NCBI GenBank assembly: GCA_014905825.1
Contig: JACGCN010000017.1
Span: forward strand, 248,001 to 312,000
DNA length: 64,000 bases
Direction of reading: 5' to 3'
Source: Lyophyllum atratum
Lineage: Eukaryota > Basidiomycota > Agaricomycetes > Agaricales > Lyophyllaceae
Below, one piece after another: positions 44,494 through 55,489 of the stretch (positions are counted from its first letter, which is position 1; each line of letters opens with the position of its first letter). A program made the position numbers and the translations under genes. The notes below the pieces were generated by a model. That model made no database searches and had not been told where the DNA came from. It saw only the letters and a program-made list of their open reading frames with translations.

Positions 44494-46063
44494 TTACAAT
44501 CTAGCAGGGCCGTCTTCTTCAGCCTTCTTGTACGCCTCAGCGACATAGTTAACACCCTGTAAAAGAAGATCGTTGCGATCTTTGTAAAAGAAGAGTGTCA
44601 AAGGTACATACGGTCTTGATGTTATTCTCCAACTCGGGGATTGCAGCCGCGACGAGGCTTTTCTCCTTTTCTGTGATGTTTCCGAGAGGGTGGATCTTGA
44701 CAACGCCCTCAGGCTGCGGCCAGAATATTCAATTAGCATCGAATACGGCAGAACAATCTACAACACGTACACCCAGCTCGACAGTGGTAGAGAAGAATTC
44801 GAGTTCTTTCCCGAGTTCCTTGGTAAGAGCGGCAGCGCCATTGGGATCAGAAGCCAAAGCGACGAAGGTGGGGACAGCAATGCCCTTTTCGCCCTTCACC
44901 GCGCGGATAACCTTGTTGGTGAACTCAGCACCGGCATAGGCCATAGACAAGGTGGCAGATCCAGCGCCATCCTTAGCTTTGACGACTTCATCGCCACCGA
45001 ACTGGATACGCTTGACTAGGGTTTCGTAATCGGAAGATGAAAGGTTTGAGGGCAGGGGGTGCGAGGATTGCGATAGAAGGGGCACGATCTACAGGAGATC
45101 AGCGTCATACCGCAATGTCAGATGTAGGCCACAGGAGAGACAACATACCGTGACACCACTGTGGCCACCAACAACGGGGACAACGATCTCTTTGGACAGA
45201 TGGTAGTTACCGAGGACCTCGGCCACGAAAGTAGACGCGCGGACAACGTCCAGGGTGGTGACACCGAAGATTCTGAAGGGGACGTTTGGGACACGCGTGG
45301 AAGAGTGATGATTGGGAACACATACCGCTTAGGGTCGTAGACGTTGTGCCTCTTGAAGACCTCAGCTACGATGGGGACGGTGGAGTTGACGGGGTTCGAG
45401 ATGACGAGAACGAACGCCTTGGGGGCGACCGTCGCAATCCCAGTGGCCAGATCCTTGACGATTCCGGCGTTGATCTAACGCGACTGTCAGTTCCGACCAG
45501 ACGGATGCAGCACCTATGGCGTTAATGCACCTTGAAAAGGTCATCTCTATCCACAGTTGCCCCTACAATCAGTACAAAAAACGCGTGCTTTACCGGATCT
45601 TATCTTACCTCGTCATCTAAAGGTGCATCAGAAACAAATAAGAACGCGTCGGAAAAGGTCACGTACACCAGGCTTTCTCGGTACTCCAGCAGGGATGACG
45701 ACAACATCGGCACCAGTAAGCGCTTTCTTGAGGCCGTCGTTGGGTGGGAGGTATCCCTCGACCTTCGCTGGGGTCGAAATGTGCGAGAGATCTGCTGCGA
45801 CACCGGGGGTGTTCACAATATCAAACAGACCAAGCTATGGTATCACATCCACATCAGTCACCCTTAAAGCCCTTCTGGATCAAGTACTAGATAGGTCACC
45901 TCATCAACGAGCGGGTTGGTCTTCAACAAAAGAGCGAGAGGTTGACCGATACCGCCTGAAACACGCCCACACCAAACGCGATCAGCGCAAATCCGACCGA
46001 TCCAGCGCCATCGGGCTGTAGAGACGGCTCACCAGCAGCTCCAAGGACAACAGCTTTCACCAT
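44494..46063 (-). CDS. Malate dehydrogenase (NAD), probably cytosolic
   Basis: Interconverts malate and oxaloacetate with NAD. 346 residues in nine exons on the minus strand: 46033..46063, 45900..45955, 45669..45834, 45531..45562, 45326..45474, 45149..45272, 44771..45088, 44612..44713, 44494..44556. The Rossmann motif [20 protein letters not shown] opens the protein at residue 2, so no mitochondrial presequence is present. Substrate-site motifs follow: [48 protein letters not shown] and the catalytic His in [10 protein letters not shown]. The C-terminus ends PARL, with no peroxisomal SKL. The loop after PRKPG reads ATVDRDD where most homologues have MTRDD. Exons 1 and 4 are only 31 and 32 nt. 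The promoter carries an E-box and a CCAAT box. Confidence 0.95.
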
Positions 46064-46156
46064 TTCGATATTGGGTTAGTTGTGAAGGAGGATGTGAGTG
46101 GGGATGAGGGGAAGTTTGGGGCCGCTTCCCCAGGTATAACATCTCCTGCTCCGCCG

Positions 46157-46167
46157 CACGTGATTGG
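46157..46167. promoter_or_regulatory. E-box plus inverted CCAAT in the MDH promoter
   Basis: CACGTG immediately followed by ATTGG, about 95 bases upstream of the malate dehydrogenase ATG. The first is a bHLH (Cbf1-type) site and the second the core of HAP/CBF-complex sites, an established pair in fungal promoters. Confidence 0.5.
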
Positions 46168-47080
46168 CCACAAATGTCGCATCCATCATCCCGCGATTTC
46201 ACGTTGCGGGATCCCGAGGAGGAGGAATCTGCCTCCGGAGGTAACTTCGACGCGTCCGGTAAGTGGCCACGCCCATGTTTACCTTGTAAACTCGGGACGA
46301 GCAGGGAGGGATCAATATTATCATGCCCATCGCTCATTTGCCACGTCTCGGTCTGTCTCGCCTTGTCTCACGCAAGAATGGCGCCTTCAAGATCTTGATA
46401 GATATCCTGACACTACATCTCCGGCGCCATATTACCGCACGCCCACTCGGTAGCGATCATTATTTAGCTCGCAGCGAACGTTCTGAAGGAGATGTTGGAA
46501 GGAAAGTCGAAAGCCGACGGTCGCGATCGGCCGACGAATTCCAGATGTATGTGGCACGTGATATGAACGCGTCGCGTCTCCTTGATCAGGAAGCTTGGTC
46601 AGGGGAAATGTTGCGGCACCGTTGCGTCACTAGCGGGAGGAAATACGAGGTAAAGATGATCTGTCAACTACTTTAAACTTATATGTTACGTAGCGTGGCA
46701 GCCTTGCTTTCCTGTGTCATGTGTTGATGAAGACACTTGAAGACCATGTCATCTGGAGAGCCTAGCCACATGTGAACTCTGAAGGTGTCGGCACAGATCA
46801 GGTGAACTTTCGAGGGTATAAATAATTCAGGACATTAACAGTGCGTGAGGGCAGAAAATAAATACCGTAGTTCATTGGCTTAGCTATCTCTTACGGAATC
46901 AGAGCTGGTAGTAAACGATGACGGAACTCTCCCAGTATGCCGGCCTACGTCGGTGCTCAAAGCAGAAATAGGGAGTACATCAGAATACATCTTCAACTTG
47001 GCGCAGAGGTGCAAACGTAGTACCCGAAGGTGCAAGACGCTGATCAAGATTAGATCAAAACGGCCAATAAATTTGACCTA
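46168..47080. other. Intergenic
   Basis: No coding segment recognised. Open frames on both strands lack motifs and consistent splicing. Confidence 0.45.
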
Positions 47081-47389
47081 ACATTGCGTACTTACCTCCA
47101 ACAAACCCACTTCCTCGAAGCAACGTGTCGCCTGAACCTGCGAGACCACACGATAAATAGAAATAAAGTAAATTCTGCCGAAGCCCAATCGGAACCACCA
47201 AGTAAAGCCAGAACTCATACCCGTTCCTCGAGTTCCGGATTCCAGAGACGAGAGAAGGCGAAGGACATATTTGCAAATAACGAATACCTCGAGGCTCGCT
47301 AAACCTCGTCCGACATCGCTTGACAACGACATCGATAATGAATATCATCCATTCTGATCTTCCAACTCATCGATATCCCGCCGGCAAGG

Positions 47390-48330
47390 TCACGTACAAA
47401 TTCGAAGCCATCCAACGTTCGAACTTCGCACCTGAAACCCAGCTCGCTCGGAATTCCTGACCTTCTCGACTCCATGAATCCATATGCTCTGCTGTGCGAA
47501 GTCCTCCCATTTGAATTTCTCCTCGGTCCGCTGCTGATTAGTCTACAGCCAGCATCCATCGATATCGATATCAGGCGTACCTGCAATTCCGCAACAAGCA
47601 GTAAAACAGAAACAGCGAGTACCGCGAGTCCGTATGGAAATAGTGGAGCCAACGCAAAATAGTACCCTAAGCGGTGCGCAGGGTTCGAAATCGGCGTCGA
47701 GGAGCAGAAGAACAAAAAAGATAGATATACGACACATACATACGCAGAGTTGGTCCGAGCCGGCGCATGTACGGATCCTCCTACATGACGTCGATACCAA
47801 TGTATCAAACAGCGACCTGGAACAGCCGCCCGACGCCGCCGGGACAAGTGCTCCACCCAGCCTCACCTGTTATTGTACCTACCCTGCAAGAATTCTTCCA
47901 CAAGTTGTAAGGTTCGATAATATGTACGGACCGAAAGTCGGATGCACCGCATTTGAGAAACCTGTCATAAGCACGTTCACAACAACTCCTCGAGTTCCGG
48001 GAACATCGAGTGCCGGCCCCACGGATATCATGGGAGGAAAGCCCGAAGATTGCAACTTTCTGACACTTGATGCTGAAGAAAATTTGAAAGACCTACGCCT
48101 GTCGGTCGACCTGAAAACTTGCACTGGCTCCGGACGGAGAGCCAGATGGCCCGACGCCGTGATCTGAGGAGAGTTCGCAACAGGTCTCCGCATCCGATCG
48201 CGAGTCCGGTGAGTATGGTATTGCATCAGGTCCAGTTGACTTCCTCTCCTGTACCTGGGCGTCATCTTGCAAGTGTACCGCCCCGATGGTACTTCTTCGT
48301 AGACCGAACGCCTGATGATCACTCGGCCTA
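47390..48330 (-). CDS. Possible membrane protein, model incomplete
   Basis: I cannot identify the family. The best-supported part is two exons on the minus strand, 47581..47780 and 47390..47533, joined by a clean GT-AG intron of 47 nt in phase 0. They encode a hydrophobic stretch (RISIFFVLLLSTPIS, then YYFALAPLFPYG, then LAVLAVSVLLLVAELQ) and a charged tail starting QRTEEKFKWEDFAQQSIWIH, ending RICT-stop. Upstream, 47880-48330 has open minus frames including GVVVNVLMTGFSNAVHPTFG but I could not join them with confidence. The protein may continue past 47390 if another intron removes the stop. A plus-strand frame over 47634-48167 is open but has no recognisable content. Confidence 0.3.
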
Positions 48331-48334
48331 ACAC

Positions 48335-49490
48335 CCCCTAACCGTCTCGCTGGCAGATGACGCCATCGTATCTTTTGTCTAGACCCCAGCCTCAAGGCAG
48401 GTCAGGTGAATGTGAGCATGAAGGTTATGCGATATCAAAGCTCGAATTCGAATCAATCTTCAGATCGTCATCTACGCCCTTCCACGCAGAGAACAAGAAC
48501 GACTTGATTGGATTTTGGGGACCAGGTGACCCAGGAAAGAACGTATCAGCGTCGCTGCCATGCCGTTGGGCAATCAAGTGTGAGATCTTCAATCTTGAAC
48601 GCCTTGGGAATAAGAGCAGGGCTTCCGGCGCCGTGTGCCGGGCGCGGTGGTTCGAATTTCAACTTGAGTCCCTCAGTGGGACTCTTAGACCAAATGCGAC
48701 TAGCAGGGCTGATGTCAGTGGTTGAATAGAAACAAACGAACTATCATGAGAAGTGACTGGAAGTGATGTTGCGAATTGGAGGTCAGGAGATATCATATGA
48801 CCGGAAGTCACGTATGAAGGCGCAGGTCGTGCAGACTACATGGAGCATGAACCTTAGAGCGTCGAAGCATAGGTATGTCGCGAGGTCCCGAGGTTTACAC
48901 GACGTCCGAAAGGCTGCATATCTGCCTGCCAAAGGCCGTTTAGAGATCTATCAAAGGTCAATCACCACGGAGAAGCAGTGTTCCTATCATGGCTATCATG
49001 ATAGCCTAACTCTGAAGCTTGAAGCTTGAACGTCGAGGGTTGAAGTTTATAGAGCAGACTGTTGTCATTCAAGCTCAAGCTTAATGAAGACGGATGCGCA
49101 AGTATCGGGAACGATCATTGAATACAGTATCACCAAGAACGAATACTTAACAAAAAGCGTCCATGACTCGGATGATAGGGACGGGAGGGGATCTACGCGT
49201 GGTGATGATACAGGCGTGCTTGGAACGTGATGAAGGGTGCGGAATGGAATGGAATGCAGTGGGGAACGAGGAATGATGATCGGAAGGGTTCGTGGCGGTC
49301 GTGGACGGGGTATGAGGGAATACGATAAGGGTCCATGGCGGTCACAGATAGATATAATCGAGGGGATGAGGGAAAGGGATGGGACAATTACGCCGTATTA
49401 TACGATGGAATAATAAGCGACAATGTCAGAGCAAACAAGGGTTGGGTAGAAGGTGGCCAGGCAATGGAACGGGTCTAGAGCGATAAGCGT
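48335..49490. other. Intergenic with a 16-bp perfect palindrome
   Basis: No gene seen. GGCTATCATGATAGCC at 48991-49006 is a perfect palindrome, followed by a doubled GAAGCTT. Confidence 0.45.
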
Positions 49491-50312
49491 CTAGAAACCC
49501 CCAAGACATCCGTCGTCCTCAACGCGAAAGGCAGATACGGCATGACGCACGGATTTGCCCAAGGCGGAGATCTTGCAACTCGTTTTTGTCGGTGTACGTT
49601 GGCCCGGACTCTCGGGGGCGTCTGGTATCCGGTCGGGCACGCGGGAGGCATCGTGCTTTCGTTCCCGGCGACGCTTGTACTTGGTCATTTGAGGGTCGTC
49701 GTCGTATACAGACATGTCATGGGCATAAGGAGAGCGGGAGGGTGAAGAGGGCGCGTGAGGGAGGAAGGAGAGGGCGGAGGGGGAGACGGGGCTGGCGTAG
49801 GGGTCGACGTCAAAAGAGTTGTAGGCGGAGTAGCGCTCCTTGGGGATGGCAAGCCCATGGAGGTGGGTGGTATGGGTATAGGATTCAGTAGCGGGGCTGG
49901 AGAATCCGTCGGACTCATCTGATTCAGACGAGAGGTCTGGTATCAGGGGCGGGGGCAGGGAGTAGGCACAGCTTATACGCTCAGCGTCTTCGAGGTGCTG
50001 CTGTTGGCGAGCTGCGTTGAATGCGAGGGCACGCGGGTGGAGATCGCGTCCACCGTATGGATGGCCTCGTTTCGGAGAGGGTGAGGGCGGCGATGCCGAC
50101 TGCTCGTCGAGTGTATAGGTTCGGCCCGGACATCCGCGTTCAGGCAGTGCGCAAGAATTGGGAGATACGACAATGGGGGAGCGGTCGTATGCAGAGGAGG
50201 AGTAGACGGAGAAGGTATGGCTTGTGAGAGATGGGGAAGGCGGGAAGTGGACCGCGTTCTGGGAACCGCTGTAGACGGGGGCTGACCGCTTGAGAATTGG
50301 GCGGGGAGACAT
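49491..50312 (-). CDS. Ser/Pro-rich conserved basidiomycete protein, unknown function
   Basis: Single-exon reading frame of 273 residues beginning MSPRPILKRS. It is low complexity but structured in blocks that look conserved: PILKRSAPVYSG, AVHFPPSPSLTSHTF, SPIVVSPNSCALPERGCPGR, a Ser/Asp cluster (DLSSESDESDGFSSPATESY), YASPVSPSALSFLP, and a basic segment TKYKRRRERKHD. The two PILKR/VHFPP blocks resemble a short docking motif seen in many basidiomycete proteins of this kind, but I cannot name a function. An upstream in-frame GTG is not a credible start. Third-position bias and absence of stops over 274 codons support coding. Confidence 0.65.
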   Translation of the reverse strand: MSPRPILKRSAPVYSGSQNAVHFPPSPSLTSHTFSVYSSSAYDRSPIVVSPNSCALPERGCPGRTYTLDEQSASPPSPSPKRGHPYGGRDLHPRALAFNAARQQQHLEDAERISCAYSLPPPLIPDLSSESDESDGFSSPATESYTHTTHLHGLAIPKERYSAYNSFDVDPYASPVSPSALSFLPHAPSSPSRSPYAHDMSVYDDDPQMTKYKRRRERKHDASRVPDRIPDAPESPGQRTPTKTSCKISALGKSVRHAVSAFRVEDDGCLGGF

Positions 50313-53300
50313 GGCTGAGAGGTATAATCGGTGCGCTGTAGCACACACAGGACGACGCAGTGGTCAGGGAGCTGGGGTTAGCAGCGGATGGCCATGGTCG
50401 AGGAGCAGCTGGGTCGTTAAATAAAAGACCACCGAGCGGCTGGCCAAGATATAATTTAGCTCTATTGATCGCTATTTGGTCTTCTGTTTTCTTTTTCTGA
50501 CCGGCCTGGCGGTGTGCCGTCCGCAATCGCCGTCCGCCACCAACATCCCCTTGGCCATCCATCTTCGCAGACTTCTCGCCTGGCCATGCTCTTCGCTTCG
50601 AACCTCATGCCTTCTCCGCTTCCCTAGGATCTTTCCCTTGGCCTTTATTCCCGCCCTTCCTGTTTCGAACAAGCCACCAAAGGCGGTGTATGTAACATCG
50701 GATCACCCCCTTGTCTCGCCGCTACAGACCACAAAGCACCAAGAACCAACCACCGTGCGTCCTGGCCTCAGGTGCCTCGTTTGTGTCGCATTTATGTTCA
50801 GCCTTGTTCAACATCTCAGTTTGGCATTCCCGTTTGACATATGTACCGACTCCGAGTCCCGACGTGTCGTTGCATCTCTCTTGCCGGCGTAATTCCCGCA
50901 AACAAGGTGCGCGAAAACATCCCCAAACATCCTCCCCTCGGTGGCGCAGAACACGCACTTGCTGTATCTGTGAAGCCTCCGTCCCCACGGGCTCTCACAA
51001 TCCTCTGTCGTTCCTTTGAGGGTCCCTCCGTTGTCCACGCTCGAAGCACTTCGATAAAGGACGTGTGTAAGTTACACCGATAAAGCAGGCGGAGAACACA
51101 TCCTGAATCGATTCCAACATGTGGCCCTCGTAGCTGCCATCCCACTCTGAGTCTTCGACGCATCGTCTCTCCTAGGCACTCCTTCTCCCGCGAAGCTCCC
51201 CCAATTCCCATACCAGATCCACTGGCCAAGGCTACTTTGCCCTAATTGGGTCTGGTTGATGTGATATATACTCCTCGGTCATGGGATAGGTCTATCGCAA
51301 CCCAGATCACTATCGCTACAAATCTCCTCGTTCACCATATAACGTCCCCAGCCCAGCCTAGCCCCGAAGATCCCACTCCCGCCTTGGCAGAAGCCTGCGC
51401 TACACATGTACGACGTGCGGAGTATACCTCCACCCATTCCTGGAGCGTAAATCCCTCTGTTCATGCCATTCGATATTCAGACTTCCGTCGGCGCCGTACA
51501 ACGCTCGACGCTGTATGCTCAAGGAAGCAAATCTCGTGATTTCTTATTTGATATTGTCCCTCCTGCATCTCCTTAAATCTTCGAACCAACTTCTGATCCT
51601 GGACATGTGAGCTGGCGTCATGGCGGTCAGGTTCATCCCTGTGATACCTAGGACTTGACGCTGTCCTATTCCGTACTAGCCATATCACAGCGATATCCAC
51701 ATCCATGCATCGGGAGCGTTAGCTACCGTTGCCTTGTCTGAGCCTTACTTTGAGTGAGGGGAGGCTCGACCGAGCACATATGGGTACCTGAGGCAGCTGA
51801 TGCTGTCCAGCGCGTCTAGCTGCGCTCCACATCCAGATCCAAGGCGCCGGGACGCGGTGTTATTATTAATCATCCAAACCTCACGCACCTGCTGTGCCCG
51901 CAGGTGATCTGCAAGGATATACGATAACGTGCTCGCCTCGCGGTTTGATATATTGGCCCGTGCGCTGGCAGGCGTGTTCTACAGGACGTTTCTCACCATG
52001 ATCAGTGGCAACAATCAACACACGAAGAATGGAATTATGTGTCTGCATTATATTTGCTGGTTACTTCGTGGCTTATCTCTATATCATGCCGTACATGACA
52101 TGCGCACACGTCTAGCCGCTGTCGCTCCATCGGAGGATTTCGGTGGACCCACGAAATCTCCCTTCTAAAATTTGGAGTGACAGGGCCTTTGGTCACTAGC
52201 ACCCCAACTTTCACGACATCTGCATGTCTAGACGATTATCTATGAAAACACACCGTCAAACAGACAGACGTCGCTGATCCCAAAACCCCGGTGTGCATAG
52301 ATAGATATACTAATAGATCCCCTCCCTGACCCACGGGTGACTCGCCCCTCGAGGCTCCTAAACGCCCCCTTGTGAGTCCGTGCCTCCTCGTGCCCCTCTC
52401 CATCACCAGCACCCATCACTGTCAACCGTACATTCTCGAACCCCGAGCTTCGAGAACGTCGCAGCGCAACAAGCGGAATAACAGAACATTTGGTATTTGC
52501 AAATCGCGAGTTCGACTACAAGGTGATATCTTTAGAAATCACACTGATCACACACATCAGTTGCCCCTTCCCAATTCCAACTCCCCTTAGATCCAGGACC
52601 CGTGCACACCCTGGGATCAGGCCTTCAGGCCCACAAGAAATCGCACCACCGCGCCGGTCCTCCCCTGCCTGATACCACCTCGAGAACCCAACAAATCACT
52701 GATTTATGATTTCATGGAACTCTATATAACACTTATATGGCCCAGCGCACCAAACCGGTAAGGTGGTACGTCCTTAGAGTAAGTAGCTGCAAATGGAGAG
52801 GAATCAGGAATCAGGGTGCAATTTGTTCAGGGCACCAATGTGCAAGGTTGTGTCTAAATATAACCAGGGCCCAGGTGGTATGATCGGTCTTCCGATCGTA
52901 GGAACTTGAACAAAACATGACTTCCTAGGATATGACACCACTTTGCCACATATCTCATTGGTTGGCACGTACATGTACTAGTATGTAGTAAGTATCCTAA
53001 AGCCATGCAGTTTGAGGGAGGAGCGGCGCTACTGCTACATTCACTATGCCACGTACGTGGGTCCTTGATGCGTGAGGCTACCGCACGACCACAATGTATC
53101 AAAATGTGGTGCATGTACATAGTTACTTACTACGCTCCCTAGAAACGCGCCATTGGTCGATATGAAGCGAGTCGGTGCGGTCTCCGAGTGTAAGTGGCCT
53201 GTGCGCCCACCTGCCGATGCCAACCCCATGCCATGGTAGATCATGATCAGTACTGCCCTGCATTGTGTCTATCACTCCACTCCATACATCTCGGCCTCGG

Positions 53301-55107
53301 CTCGTAGAAGCACGACGTACAAGGCAACAAAGCAAGAAGACCTCGACATTCTCACCCATACCCACATCCGGGTCCCAGGCGTCGGAGACAGGAGGTGGAT
53401 GGGTCTGTGATGCTTTGTGATAAGCATGGGACGACCCTAGTGCATCCCACGAGCGTGCAGCATCGGGAAGACACGGTTAGGAATGACGAATGTGCTATTA
53501 GCGACGTTCGTTGGTGGGTCCGCACACCGTACCCAGGAGCTCCAGAGGCCAAGATGAAGGTGGTGCGAGCGCGATCTGTACGGCGATTCGGAATGCAGAT
53601 GGCTTGTCAATCGTCATCGGCGACGGTGATGAGAATGGGATATAATAGTTGGTGATATCGGGTAAGAGGTTCCCACTGTAGTATCTTTGCGCTATACGGG
53701 CAGCCGAAGAGAGTTGTGCCACCGGACGTGTCACTCCTATGATACTTACGGTGAGGGAACGGGTTGGCGCCAAGAGGTGTTCTTAAAATAGGTCTTGCTC
53801 GCAACCTCGATCGGCGGTCAATAAACCGGGAATGAGAACGGTGACCAAGAACTTTGTGGAATGGATTGTGCTCGATACGGGCTGTGAGAAATGACTTCCC
53901 GAAAGTATTTCCCGGCCTCCCATCGGCGTCGGCCTGCGTGTCGTCGATGTACACGCTGCTACACACTGCGGAATCACAAGCACGTCCTCCTGTCCACTCC
54001 AGTCCAAGTAAGTATAACTTTCGACCACGAAGATCACCGCCTCACGTCGTGCCAAGGTAGGCCAAGGCGTTCAAGGCCTTAGCTGACTCCCGATTTCCCT
54101 GGCTAGCACTCAACGTGGATAGCGAGAAGCAAGTGCAAGGGAGCGACGGAGGCCGAGGTAGCGGCTGACGATAGTGGCCAAGCCCATGTTCGAAGCATGA
54201 TGATGATGTATCGATAGGCTCGAGCTTCGAAGACGCCACGATTCAGATTTTCCATTCCCGAAAGAGGCTGACGATTAACAAGCAGCGCCAAGGGCGCGCT
54301 AAATTAGTAGTTTGAATAGCCCGGACAGATGACGAGGGCAAGGAGATAAACGGTGGCCAAGACAAGCGTGGAGAAGAGCCCAAGACTTGACCCGTAGATG
54401 ATGGCCTCCGATGAAACGCGGGTTCGTCGCACAAGCAACCTCGTCCGAGCTATAGGTGTGTGATGCAATTGGATCAATATTTTTCGTGCTTGCCACGCCA
54501 AGTACGCTGCGTGCGCACTCCAGCCGCCAGCACAGAGCTTCTGCTAGCCCATATTCGGGCCCACGATAAGGGTCACTGCACGGGGAAGTAAGCTGCAGCG
54601 AGGATAATGTGCAATTCGAGAACAGAGAATGCCTTCGAGGTCAAGACGCTGAGATATTTCCTCGGCTCTTATCGAGTAGTCGTTGCTTGGGAGCTTGGGT
54701 CTGGGCTAGTGGAGGATGATGATCCGGGGCTGCTTATAGGCTGCTATAGGCTGCTATCAAGGAGGACAGGGGTCTGGGCGGAGCCATGTCACTGCCAGTC
54801 AGTGAAGTATGAAGGTTGTCAACGCAAATGCATTGAACGTTCCTTTTGAGGGTCACGGTGCAGGTCATGGTGCAGGCCTGTGTAGAAAGTTTTCCGGAAC
54901 CCATAGGTTGCTTCTAACCCCGGGTCTGGGCCCGAAAGTGCTGGTGCAGGATTATCTCTGATTCAGCGTCAGATGCGGCGTACTATGATAGTTGCACCCG
55001 TGAAGTTGTGATGGTTGGTGGGCAGCCAGGGGCAGCCTCGGAGGAGGGGATGGTTACATCAATGATCTGGAAAAGCAGACAAAAAAGATCCGTCTCCTAA
55101 GTCTTCT
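50313..55107. other. Gene-poor 4.8-kb stretch
   Basis: No gene model could be supported on either strand. The first 600 bases are probably the leader/promoter of the Ser/Pro-rich gene. Open frames up to about 140 codons exist (for example 50476-50892 +) but are Arg/Ser/Cys-rich shadows without introns that help. There are no rRNA or transposon termini and no long repeats. GGCTGCTATA is doubled near 54735-54755. Confidence 0.4.
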
Positions 55108-55205
55108 ACACTGAAGGGGAATCGAACCCCTGCCGCTTGCTATAATCTCATGCCATACATGGCGATCATGGAAGGCAAGCATGATAACCACTTCACCATC
55201 AGTGT
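55108..55205 (-). tRNA. tRNA-Gly (anticodon UCC) with a 27-nt intron
   Basis: Cloverleaf on the minus strand: acceptor stem ACACTGA paired with TCAGTGT (7 bp), D arm with AGTGGTTA, anticodon stem CTTGC paired with GCAAG, loop CTTCCA-A with TCC at positions 34-36, and T arm AGGGG-TTCGATT-CCCCT. A 27-nt intron (55142-55168) follows position 37, the canonical place for eukaryotic nuclear tRNA introns. The mature length is 71 nt before CCA addition, typical for Gly. The first pair A-U instead of the usual G-C is slightly unusual for tRNA-Gly. Confidence 0.9.
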
Positions 55206-55489
55206 CTGTTCATATCGTTGGAGATCATTATCCAGATTGGACAAGGGGCTTTACTGGCCAATTTAGCTCGATGTGATGGTGGATAAGTACCAACGATAGA
55301 TAATGTTGAACTACGTCGCGATTAAGTACACGGCAATACCGTCGGTTACTAGCATCTAATAAAAGGTCCCTATAGTGTGGGTATGGAGCATGGTGATATA
55401 CAATGTGTTGAACAATTGAATCCATCCAGGATATGGCGAGATGCTAACCATAGCATTGACGTCTCGCCGCGAATTTTTATTTTCCGTTT

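Noticed and set aside
47634..48167. 177-codon plus-strand open frame
   Set aside because: No recognisable content. The opposite strand gives clean splicing and hydrophobic segments over the left part.
48991..49006. 16-bp palindrome as a terminator or mobile-element end
   Set aside because: No flanking target duplication, T run or transposase. A single short palindrome is not enough.
50476..50892. 138-codon plus-strand frame starting MVFCFLFLTGLAV, resembling a signal peptide
   Set aside because: The rest is Arg/Ser/Pro-rich shadow-like sequence overlapping the leader of the minus-strand gene. No family resemblance and no polyadenylation or splice support.
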